A stretch of 6,468 nt of DNA, taken from the NCBI GenBank assembly GCA_025361105.1, contig JANYAW010000365.1:1-6468 (forward strand), given 5' to 3'. A program made the translations under genes and the position numbers. Origin of the DNA: Rhodocyclaceae bacterium (GTDB lineage Bacteria > Pseudomonadota > Gammaproteobacteria > Burkholderiales > Rhodocyclaceae). Positions 1 through 6,375 of this stretch are shown piece by piece; position 1 is the stretch's first letter, and each line of letters begins with the position of its first letter. Under the pieces are notes generated by a model. The model saw nothing but the letters and a program-made list of their open reading frames with translations, had not been told where the DNA came from and made no database searches.

Positions 1-970
1 AATTTTTGCGGCGGCGCGCGCACGCGGCGTTATTGTGGCGTTTGAAGCGGCGGTCGCAGGCGGCATTCCGATTATCAAAGCGCTACGCGAAGGGCTGACG
101 GCGAATCGTATCCAGTGGATCGCCGGCATCATCAACGGCACGACGAATTTCATCCTTTCGGAAATGCGCGACAAGGGAATTTCTTTTGATGTCGCGTTGA
201 AGGAAGCGCAGCAGCTTGGTTATGCCGAGGCCGACCCGACTTTCGATATCGAAGGGGTCGACGCGGCACACAAGATTACGATTTTGTCGGCACTCGCCTT
301 TGGCATTCCGATGCAATTCAATCGCGCGTACGTGGAAGGCATCAGCAAGCTTGAAGCCGCCGATATCAAATATGCGGAACAGCTTGGCTACCGCATCAAA
401 CTTTTGGGCATTGCCAAATGGCGTGTGGGCGGCGTTGAATTGCGCGTGCATCCCACACTGATTCCGGCGCGCCGCTTGATTGCTAATGTTGAAGGCGCGA
501 TGAACGCGATTTTGGTGCAAGCCGATGCGGTCGGTTCGACCATGTACTACGGCAAAGGCGCCGGTGCCGAGCCTACTGCCTCGGCCGTGATTGCCGATTT
601 GGTCGACGTGGCGCGCCTACACACCGCATCGCCCGAGCATCGCGTACCGTCATTGGCCTTCCAGCCCGACGCAGTAAAGGACACCTCGGTGATGCCCATT
701 GCAGACATTGAAAGCGGCTATTACTTGCGCCTGCGTGTCGAAGACAAGCGTGGCGTATTGGCCGATATCACTCGCATCCTTGCCGACCAGCAAATTTCCA
801 TAGATGCGATGATTCAGCGTGAACCCGGCGAAGGCGAATCGCAAACCGACATCATCATGCTGACTCATGTGACACAGGAAAAATTCGTTGATGCGGCGAT
901 TGCAAAAATTGAAGCATTGAGCGTGGTGACGCAAAAAGTTGTGCGCTTGCGGATGGAAGACCTCGGCTAG
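1..970 (+). CDS. hom: Homoserine dehydrogenase, C-terminal part (5' end outside the window)
   Basis: Homoserine dehydrogenase catalyses the NAD(P)H-dependent reduction of L-aspartate 4-semialdehyde to L-homoserine, the branch point to threonine and methionine, in the cytoplasm. The frame is open from base 2 to the TAG at 968-970, about 322 codons. The first visible residues (IFAAARARGVIVAFEAAVAGG) already lie inside the protein, so the GTG at 35 is an internal valine and not the start. By family length (about 430-440 residues) roughly 110 N-terminal residues, most of the Rossmann nucleotide-binding domain, are missing. Counting from base 35, the catalytic domain shows GIINGTTNFI (31-40) and AEADP (64-68), with the conserved acid D76 and presumed catalytic lysine K80 (bases 272-274) in VDAAHK. 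A C-terminal ACT domain at about 228-305 (YYLRLRVEDKRGVLADIT) is the usual site of threonine feedback inhibition in this class. This is the monofunctional form with no aspartokinase domain visible. thrC follows after 12 bases in the same frame. Confidence 0.96.
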   Translation, partial: IFAAARARGVIVAFEAAVAGGIPIIKALREGLTANRIQWIAGIINGTTNFILSEMRDKGISFDVALKEAQQLGYAEADPTFDIEGVDAAHKITILSALAFGIPMQFNRAYVEGISKLEAADIKYAEQLGYRIKLLGIAKWRVGGVELRVHPTLIPARRLIANVEGAMNAILVQADAVGSTMYYGKGAGAEPTASAVIADLVDVARLHTASPEHRVPSLAFQPDAVKDTSVMPIADIESGYYLRLRVEDKRGVLADITRILADQQISIDAMIQREPGEGESQTDIIMLTHVTQEKFVDAAIAKIEALSVVTQKVVRLRMEDLG

Positions 971-982
971 TTCGACTCCGCT

Positions 983-2416
983 ATGAAATATATTTCGACT
1001 CGAGGATCGGTTGCAGCACAACAATTCAGCAATATTTTGCTGGGGGGACTGGCGGCTGATGGCGGTCTGTTTATGCCGCAAAGCTATCCGCAAATTGCCG
1101 ACAAACTTGAAGCATGGCGAAGCCTGAGTTATGCCGAATTGGCTTTTGAGATTTTCAGTTTGTACGTCGACGACATTCCCGCCGTCGATTTGCGTGCGTT
1201 GTGCGAGAAAACCTACACCGCCGAAAATTATCGCTGGTGCCGTGCGGGAAAGAATCCGAATGAAATCGCCCCGTTGACTACTATCGCGCCAAATTTTCAT
1301 TTGCTCGAATTGTCCAATGGCCCGACGCTGGCCTTCAAAGACATGGCGATGCAATTGCTCGGCAATTTGTTTGAATACACCTTAGCCAAGCGTGGCGAGC
1401 GCATCAATATTCTCGGCGCAACTTCCGGTGATACCGGCTCGGCAGCTGAATATGCGATGCGTGGCAAACATGGTGTGCGGGTTTTTATGCTCTCGCCGCA
1501 AGGCAAGATGAGTGCATTTCAGCGCGCGCAGATGTATTCCTTAAGCGATACCAATATCTTCAACATTGCCGTGCGTGGCATGTTTGACGACGCGCAGGAT
1601 GTGGTCAAACTGGTGTCGAACGACGCGGCGTTCAAGTCCAAATACAAAATCGGCGCGGTCAATTCGATTAACTGGGCGCGCGTGATGGCGCAAGTGGTGT
1701 ATTACTTCAAAGGTTATTTTGCAGCCACCACAGCGAATGATCAACGCGTAGATTTTTGCGTGCCATCCGGAAATTTCGGCAACATCTGCGCCGGCCATGT
1801 CGCTCGCCAAATGGGGCTGCCAATTTCGCGCTTGGTGTTGGCGACCAACGAAAATAATGTGCTCGATGAATTCTTCCGCAGCGGCATTTATCGGCCGCGA
1901 ACCGCCGCGCAAACATTGGTGACTTCCAGCCCGTCAATGGATATTTCCAAAGCCTCGAATTTTGAGCGTTTTATTTTTGATTTGGTCGGACGCGATCCGG
2001 CGACGATGCGCGCTTTGTGGAATCAACTTGCCTCTCCCGATGCTGGATATTTTGATTTGAACCCCACGCCCTACATGGCCGGGCTTACGCGATATGGCTT
2101 TTGCTCGGCCAGCAGCACCCACGCTGATCGGCTTGAAATGATTCGTTCGATGTGGCAGCAACACGAAATCATGATTGATCCACACACGGCTGATGGCATA
2201 CACGTCGCACAAAAATTTCGGCTAGCCAATGTGCCGATGGTGGTGCTGGAAACCGCTCAAGCGGCGAAATTTGCCGAGACGATTAACGAAGCTATCAATC
2301 GCCAACCGTTACGACCTACGTCACTCAATGGCATCGAAAATTTGCCGCAGCATGTTTATGTGATGGATGCCGACGCGCAAAAAGTTAAGTCGTTTATTGT
2401 GGAGCATTGTCAGTGA
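983..2416 (+). CDS. thrC: Threonine synthase
   Basis: Threonine synthase is a cytoplasmic PLP enzyme that converts O-phospho-L-homoserine and water to L-threonine and phosphate. The 477-residue product is full length for the long class of bacterial and fungal enzymes. Visible motifs are the N-terminal MKYISTRG; the PLP lysine K119 in NGPTLAFKDMAMQ (codon at 1337-1339); GATSGDTGSAA (145-155), a substrate and cofactor loop; AVNSINWAR (225-233); and PSGNFGN (261-267), which cradles the PLP phosphate. The ATG is chosen because the family begins at this MKYISTRG block. There is no convincing Shine-Dalgarno sequence in the 12 bases after the hom stop, so translation probably depends on ribosomes finishing hom (inference). 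No thrB lies between hom and thrC. The 3' end overlaps the next gene by four bases. Nothing suggests truncation or loss of key residues. Confidence 0.97.
   Translation: MKYISTRGSVAAQQFSNILLGGLAADGGLFMPQSYPQIADKLEAWRSLSYAELAFEIFSLYVDDIPAVDLRALCEKTYTAENYRWCRAGKNPNEIAPLTTIAPNFHLLELSNGPTLAFKDMAMQLLGNLFEYTLAKRGERINILGATSGDTGSAAEYAMRGKHGVRVFMLSPQGKMSAFQRAQMYSLSDTNIFNIAVRGMFDDAQDVVKLVSNDAAFKSKYKIGAVNSINWARVMAQVVYYFKGYFAATTANDQRVDFCVPSGNFGNICAGHVARQMGLPISRLVLATNENNVLDEFFRSGIYRPRTAAQTLVTSSPSMDISKASNFERFIFDLVGRDPATMRALWNQLASPDAGYFDLNPTPYMAGLTRYGFCSASSTHADRLEMIRSMWQQHEIMIDPHTADGIHVAQKFRLANVPMVVLETAQAAKFAETINEAINRQPLRPTSLNGIENLPQHVYVMDADAQKVKSFIVEHCQ
2401..2404 (+). promoter_or_regulatory. Ribosome binding site for the DUF3422 gene, inside thrC
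   Basis: GGAG ends eight bases before the GTG at 2413, and only two bases before the TTG at 2407. The spacing decides for GTG as the start. That GTG forms a GTGA overlap with the thrC stop codon TGA at 2414-2416, the classic layout for translational coupling. Confidence 0.75.
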
Positions 2417-3675
2417 GCGAGCATTTGTTGCGCCATCAACTCAACGCTGAGTTCCATGCGCGACCGCCGCTGCCGCTAACCGGCTCAACCCGCATCCGGC
2501 ATTTGGCGTTTTTGCCCGATACAGCAGATTCCGTTTCTCAGCGCGCTTATCTTGACCGCCTGCTTACCGAAGCCGACTGGGCAATTACCGAGCAATCGGA
2601 TGCCTATTGCGTGGTCGGTCATGGCGAGGTGAAAGTTCGTTGGGAACAGCACACGGAATTTTCCAGCTTCACGTTGCTTGAACCGCTCGATGCCAATGGC
2701 AGCGCGAAATCTGCCCTTGATGCACGCGCCTTGCAGCGTTGGATGGCAGAGATGCCGGGCGAAGCGATTGTCAGTTTGCGCATCGACCATCGTGATGCCA
2801 AAGACTTGGCACCCGATACGGTGATGGCCGCGATTTATCCGTCAACGCAGCAAATGGTGGTGTCGCGTATCGTCGATGGCAAGGCTTGGGTATTTACGGA
2901 TTTTCAATTCGTCGAAGGTGAAGTGAATTTTTTGCTCATCGATGCGGGCATGACGCAGCGTCAAGCCGGACGCACCGCGCAGCGTTTGTGGGAAATTGAA
3001 ACCTATCGTTTGATGGCTTTGCTGGGTTTGCCGGTGGCCAAAAAAATTGGCACCTGGTTGCGCGAATCCGAACAAAAACTCGCCGCACTGACTGACAAAA
3101 TTGGCGACGCGCGATCGACACTTGATGAGCACGCGGCGCTGGTGACGCTGTCGAATCTGGCGGCTGAAGTCGAAAATTCGGTGGCGCGAACCGCGTTTCG
3201 ATTCGGCGCGGCACGCGCCTATTCGACCATTGTGATGCAGCGGATTGGCGAGTTGCGCGAAGAGCGGATTACCGGTTTCCCGACGCTCAAGGAGTTCATG
3301 GAACGCAGACTTGCACCGTCAATGAACACCTGCGTGGCGATGGCGACGCGGCAAAGCGAATTGTCCAGTCGCGTAGCACGCAATTCGCAATTACTGCGGA
3401 CGCGAATAGAAATCGCGCTCGAGCAACAAAATCAGGAATTGTTGAAGCAAATGAATCAGCGCGCGCGGCAGCAATTACATTTGCAGGAAACCGTGGAAGG
3501 CTTGTCGGTGGTGGCGATTAGCTACTACGGCTCACAGCTCGTGCATTACTTGAGCGTGGGCGCGATGGTGGCGGGGATTGCGGTAGTGCCGGAATATGCC
3601 ACCGCGATATCGATTCCGCTGATTGCGCTTTCGGTGTGGGGTAGCTTGCGACTACTGCGGCGGCGCGCTAGTTAG
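2413..3675 (+). CDS. DUF3422 family membrane-anchored protein
   Basis: The function of this family is unknown; it is described only as a predicted membrane-anchored protein. The product is 420 residues from the GTG start, normal for the family. Family hallmarks I recognise are EFHARP near the N-terminus (13-18, where relatives have ELHARP), LREERITGFPTLKEFMERRLAP (about 281-302) and QTVEGLSVVAISYY-like sequence (QETVEGLSVVAISYY, about 358-372). There is no signal peptide, so the large N-terminal part is probably cytosolic. A helical, coiled-coil-like stretch rich in A, L, E, R and Q runs from about 210 to 358. Two hydrophobic segments close the protein, at about 364-380 and 394-411, followed by a basic tail (LLRRRAS), which suggests a helical hairpin in the inner membrane with both ends in the cytoplasm (inference). 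The gene is coupled to thrC by the GTGA overlap, so it is likely co-expressed with threonine biosynthesis. A TTG six bases upstream is an alternative but worse start. Confidence 0.88.
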   Translation: MSEHLLRHQLNAEFHARPPLPLTGSTRIRHLAFLPDTADSVSQRAYLDRLLTEADWAITEQSDAYCVVGHGEVKVRWEQHTEFSSFTLLEPLDANGSAKSALDARALQRWMAEMPGEAIVSLRIDHRDAKDLAPDTVMAAIYPSTQQMVVSRIVDGKAWVFTDFQFVEGEVNFLLIDAGMTQRQAGRTAQRLWEIETYRLMALLGLPVAKKIGTWLRESEQKLAALTDKIGDARSTLDEHAALVTLSNLAAEVENSVARTAFRFGAARAYSTIVMQRIGELREERITGFPTLKEFMERRLAPSMNTCVAMATRQSELSSRVARNSQLLRTRIEIALEQQNQELLKQMNQRARQQLHLQETVEGLSVVAISYYGSQLVHYLSVGAMVAGIAVVPEYATAISIPLIALSVWGSLRLLRRRAS

Positions 3676-3700
3676 CATCGCTGTCCCGGATTGAAATGCG

Positions 3701-3838
3701 TCAGAGGTAAATGACGGCTGGAAAGACGGTAACGGCAAGCACCAAGACCAGCCATTCGGCATTGTGTCGTGCCAAAAATCCGGTGAAATGCATGATGAGA
3801 ACGACGATGGCGATCAGGTAATAAAGAATAAAAAGCAT
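3701..3838 (-). CDS. Small hydrophobic membrane protein, 45 residues, unknown function
   Basis: I do not recognise this gene. An ATG at 3836-3838 opens 45 codons that end at a TGA at 3701-3703. GGAG (3845-3848) sits six bases upstream of the ATG, an excellent ribosome binding site. The product is very hydrophobic: a first segment at about residues 2-16 (LFILYYLIAIVVLIM), a short polar turn (HFTGFLARHNAEW, 17-29) with the only strongly charged residues R24 and E28, and a second segment at about 30-45 (LVLVLAVTVFPAVIYL). This reads as a two-helix membrane hairpin. It lies 104 bases downstream of parC on the same strand and ends 25 bases from the convergent DUF3422 gene. It may have its own promoter in that gap or be a distal gene of the parE-parC unit; I could not find a convincing promoter. 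The other two minus-strand frames and the plus strand give only polar or basic peptides, so this frame is by far the most protein-like. Confidence 0.72.
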   Translation of the reverse strand: MLFILYYLIAIVVLIMHFTGFLARHNAEWLVLVLAVTVFPAVIYL

Positions 3839-3844
3839 GACGGT

Positions 3845-3848
3845 CTCC
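3845..3848 (-). promoter_or_regulatory. Ribosome binding site of the 45-codon gene
   Basis: On the minus strand GGAG is followed by six bases (accgtc) and then ATG. This spacing is close to ideal and is the main support, besides the hydrophobic pattern, for choosing the ATG at 3838 over the TTG of an overlapping frame at 3866. Confidence 0.7.
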
Positions 3849-3880
3849 GAATGTCTTTTGGCACAAGCATTTTGCTGCGC

Positions 3881-3947
3881 GTTGATGTTAGTAAGCCGCT
3901 AAATAGGCACAGTTTTCGCGATTTCTACGGTTGATTCTAACATCAAC
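3881..3947. repeat. 11-bp perfect inverted repeat between parC and the 45-codon gene
   Basis: GTTGATGTTAG at 3881-3891 is the exact reverse complement of CTAACATCAAC at 3937-3947, with 45 bases between the arms. The right arm covers the parC stop codon (3943-3945). A third, partial copy (GTTGAT, 3930-3935) can pair with the same right arm (ATCAAC, 3942-3947) as a 6-bp stem with a six-base loop, so two RNA folds would compete. No run of T follows on the minus strand, so it is not a standard intrinsic terminator. It could be a 3'-end RNA structure of parC, a leader structure of the small gene, or a split operator; the sequence does not tell which. Confidence 0.6.
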
Positions 3948-6375
3948 TATCAGTAATCACGGCGATAGCGAGCGGTTTAAGCTTGAACGGAATTTCCTGA
4001 CCACGACGCGCACGTGCGCCTTTGAATGCGGCCTGCTCGCGGACACTTAGAACCTGCTCAGAGCGTTTGCCGCCACGCCCGCTGCCGCTGATTAAGAGCT
4101 TCTCGCCATTGGTCACAGCGACACCCACAACTTCATCCGCTTTACCCAAATCAATCAGCATCAGGCCTTTGCCTTTGGCCATGACTTTAAGCTCGCTCAA
4201 CGGGAACATCAGCAGGCGACCGGCCTTGCTCAGCACTGCAACCAGTGGCGACGGCGTGTTACCAGCACCAACTGGCGCAACGGGCAAGGGGCTTTCATTT
4301 TTCTCCAATGCCAGAAATCCCTTGCCTGCTTTGTTGCGGCCAACCATATCAGCGACGCAAGTGATGAAGCCATAGCCGCTACTGCCAGCGACCAGAAACT
4401 GCGCGGCCAAATCAGCGCTGAGTATTTGCGCCAATTTGCCATCGTCCTGGAAATCAACCAGCGTGGAAATCGGCAAACCATCACCGCGACCACCGGGCAA
4501 ATCAGACACTTTGATCGAGTACGCACGGCCTTTACTGTCGATGACAACCAGCTGCCAGACCGTGCGTGACTCCATTACCGCGAACGGAAAATCACCGGCC
4601 TTGTAGGTGATGGTCGACGGATCGACGCCATGTCCCTGACGCGAGCGCACCCAGCCGTTTTTGGAAACAATCAGCGTGACAGGTTCATCCGCTACGGCAA
4701 TTTCGCTCGACATCATTGGCGCGACAGCCTCCATCAAAGTGCGTCGGTCGTCGCCAAATTTTTTCGCGTCATCGGCGATTTCTTTGAGGATGAGTTTGGT
4801 TAATTCCTTTTTATCGTCGAGCAGCGTGTTGAGCTGACCTTGTTCAAGACGTAATTCGCCCAGTTCCTTTTCTATGCGGATGCCTTCAAGTCGCGCCAGC
4901 TGGCGCAAGCGGATTTCCAAAATATCTTCAGCCTGCGTTTCGCTCAAAGCAAATTCGGCAATTAGCGCAGGCTTGGGCTCGTCCGATTCACGGATGCAGC
5001 GGATGACTTCTTCGATCCGCAAAAATACCATCATGCGGCCTTCGAGAATATGAATCCGGCGCAAGACTTCGTTTAAGCGATGGCGCGTACGACGCTCCAC
5101 CGTCGCGAATCGAAACGCAATCCACTCGTGCAAAATTTGTATCAGGCCTTTTTGCTGTGGCCGCCCACCCTGCCGCCCGTCTTGATTCGCTTCGATTTCT
5201 GCAAGCCGCCCGACCATGGTCAAATTGACCGATACGCTGGCCTCCAAACTGGTGTGGGCGAGCAGCACCGCCATGAATTCTTCTTGGCTCAAGCGCGAAC
5301 TTTTCGGCTCCAGCATGATGCGCACGGCTTGCTGGTCGCTCGATTCGTCGCGCACGCTGTCGAGCACGCCGAGCACTAGCACTTTGAGATTTTTCTGCTC
5401 TTGCGTCACATCCTTCTTGCCCATGCGCGGCTGCGGATTGGACAGGGCTTCAATTTCTGAAAGCACTTGCGCGACCGACACGCCATGCGGCAGTTCGTCA
5501 ATCACAATGCGCCATTGCCCGCGCGCCAGTTCTTCGACATGCCAGCGCGCCCGCATGCGCAAACTGCCGCGACCATTGGTGTAGATATCGACGATGTCCT
5601 TGCTCGCCGTAATCAATTGACCACCGCCCGGGAAATCCGGCCCTGGCAACACTTCCATCACTTCGGCCAGTGTGGCGTTAGGGCGCTTAATCAACAGGCG
5701 CGTCGCTTCGGCAACTTCGCGCAAATTGTGCGGCGGAATTTCCGTCGCCATGCCCACCGCAATGCCCGACGCGCCATTGAGCAACACCACTGGCAGCCGT
5801 GCAGGCAGTAATTGCGGCTCGGTCATCGAGCCGTCGTAATTCGGCAAAAAATCTATCGTGCCTTTATCAATTTCACCCAACAACAATTCCGCAATCGGCG
5901 TTAGGCGACACTCGGTATAACGCATCGCGGCCGCGCCATCGCCATCACGCGAACCGAAATTACCTTGCCCGTCGACCAGCGGATAACGCAAAGTGAAATC
6001 CTGCGCTACCCGTACCATCGCGTCGTAAATACTGGTGTCGCCGTGCGGGTGATATTTGCCGATGACGTCGCCGACCACCCGCGCACTTTTGACATGCTTG
6101 GATGAAGCCGACAAACGCATCTCATTCATCGCATAAAGAATGCGGCGTTGCACCGGCTTGAGCCCATCTTCGACTTGCGGCAACGCGCGAGCGCGCACGA
6201 CACTCATTGCATAGGCGAGATAAGCGCGCTCGGCATAGGCGGCAAGCGGCAATGAATCACCATCGCCCATAGCCCCACCAGTTGGTGCTGGTGACACGCC
6301 GTTGGGAGGGGGGGGGGGTGACTGTGGCGTTGCTACGTCGTCAAACAAATCAGGGGTTTCGTTATCAACGATCAT
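3943..6375 (-). CDS. parC: DNA topoisomerase IV subunit A
   Basis: ParC is the DNA-cleaving subunit of topoisomerase IV, which forms a ParC2ParE2 complex, unlinks daughter chromosomes and relaxes supercoils using ATP bound by ParE. From the ATG at 6373-6375 the product is 810 residues, somewhat longer than the 752 of E. coli. Residues 1-40 are a low-complexity, proline-rich leader. The conserved body starts at LPLAAYAERAYLAYAMS (43-59). The quinolone-region motif GKYHPHGD is at 106-113, and the catalytic tyrosine Y153 lies in AAAMRYTE (codon 5917-5919). NGASGIAVGMATEIPPHNL (200-218) follows, then a helical coiled-coil stretch at about 480-545. The C-terminal beta-pinwheel (about 565-800) binds DNA; I see no GyrA box of the QRRGGKG type, and the adjoining parE supports ParC over GyrA. 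A GTG at 6376-6378 is an alternative start one codon upstream, with better spacing (seven versus ten bases) from GAGG at 6386-6389. The parE stop overlaps either start. Confidence 0.96.
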   Translation of the reverse strand: MIVDNETPDLFDDVATPQSPPPPPNGVSPAPTGGAMGDGDSLPLAAYAERAYLAYAMSVVRARALPQVEDGLKPVQRRILYAMNEMRLSASSKHVKSARVVGDVIGKYHPHGDTSIYDAMVRVAQDFTLRYPLVDGQGNFGSRDGDGAAAMRYTECRLTPIAELLLGEIDKGTIDFLPNYDGSMTEPQLLPARLPVVLLNGASGIAVGMATEIPPHNLREVAEATRLLIKRPNATLAEVMEVLPGPDFPGGGQLITASKDIVDIYTNGRGSLRMRARWHVEELARGQWRIVIDELPHGVSVAQVLSEIEALSNPQPRMGKKDVTQEQKNLKVLVLGVLDSVRDESSDQQAVRIMLEPKSSRLSQEEFMAVLLAHTSLEASVSVNLTMVGRLAEIEANQDGRQGGRPQQKGLIQILHEWIAFRFATVERRTRHRLNEVLRRIHILEGRMMVFLRIEEVIRCIRESDEPKPALIAEFALSETQAEDILEIRLRQLARLEGIRIEKELGELRLEQGQLNTLLDDKKELTKLILKEIADDAKKFGDDRRTLMEAVAPMMSSEIAVADEPVTLIVSKNGWVRSRQGHGVDPSTITYKAGDFPFAVMESRTVWQLVVIDSKGRAYSIKVSDLPGGRGDGLPISTLVDFQDDGKLAQILSADLAAQFLVAGSSGYGFITCVADMVGRNKAGKGFLALEKNESPLPVAPVGAGNTPSPLVAVLSKAGRLLMFPLSELKVMAKGKGLMLIDLGKADEVVGVAVTNGEKLLISGSGRGGKRSEQVLSVREQAAFKGARARRGQEIPFKLKPLAIAVITDS
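6308..6318. repeat. 11-base G/C homopolymer tract in the 5' end of parC
   Basis: Eleven G in a row on the plus strand read as eleven C on the coding strand of parC and encode most of a run of five prolines (residues 20-24 from the ATG). Such tracts are prone to slipped-strand mispairing and to sequencing error. The reading frame is intact as given. Confidence 0.9.

Noticed and set aside
35..37. GTG as the start of homoserine dehydrogenase
   Set aside because: The frame stays open to the window edge and the upstream residues (IFAAARARG) match the family, so this is an internal valine.
83..520. A 145-codon open frame on the minus strand inside hom
   Set aside because: It is fully antisense to the catalytic domain of hom, with a composition typical of shadow frames and no recognisable motif.
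650..1354. A 234-codon open frame on the minus strand across the hom-thrC junction
   Set aside because: It is antisense to two well-conserved enzymes, has no recognisable domain, and is rich in H, R, Q, N and F as expected for a shadow of coding DNA with biased codons.
1541..1912. A 123-codon open frame on the minus strand inside thrC
   Set aside because: It is antisense to conserved threonine synthase sequence; no domain and no plausible context.
3711..3821. A 36-codon plus-strand frame in the gap, preceded by GAGG three bases before its ATG
   Set aside because: The spacing is too short, the peptide is a T/K/S/R-rich mix with no pattern, and it is antisense to the better-supported small gene.
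3672..3866. A 64-codon minus-strand frame starting at a TTG, overlapping the small membrane protein gene
   Set aside because: It uses a TTG start with no clear ribosome binding site and encodes a basic, low-hydrophobicity peptide; the overlapping 45-codon frame has an ATG, a good site and a coherent membrane pattern.
3936..3941. TAGAAT-like -10 element on the minus strand for a promoter of the small gene
   Set aside because: No -35-like hexamer lies at a suitable distance upstream, so a promoter cannot be supported from the sequence.
3930..3947. Intrinsic terminator for parC formed by the short hairpin
   Set aside because: The stem is only six AT-rich pairs, overlaps the stop codon and has no T-run after it.
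5080..5811. Several plus-strand open frames of about 100-120 codons within parC
   Set aside because: They are antisense to conserved ParC sequence, overlap one another in different frames, and encode H/R-rich peptides with no domain.
6361..6370. DnaA-box-like TTATCAACG
   Set aside because: It differs from the TTATNCACA consensus at several positions, stands alone, and lies in the coding start of parC.
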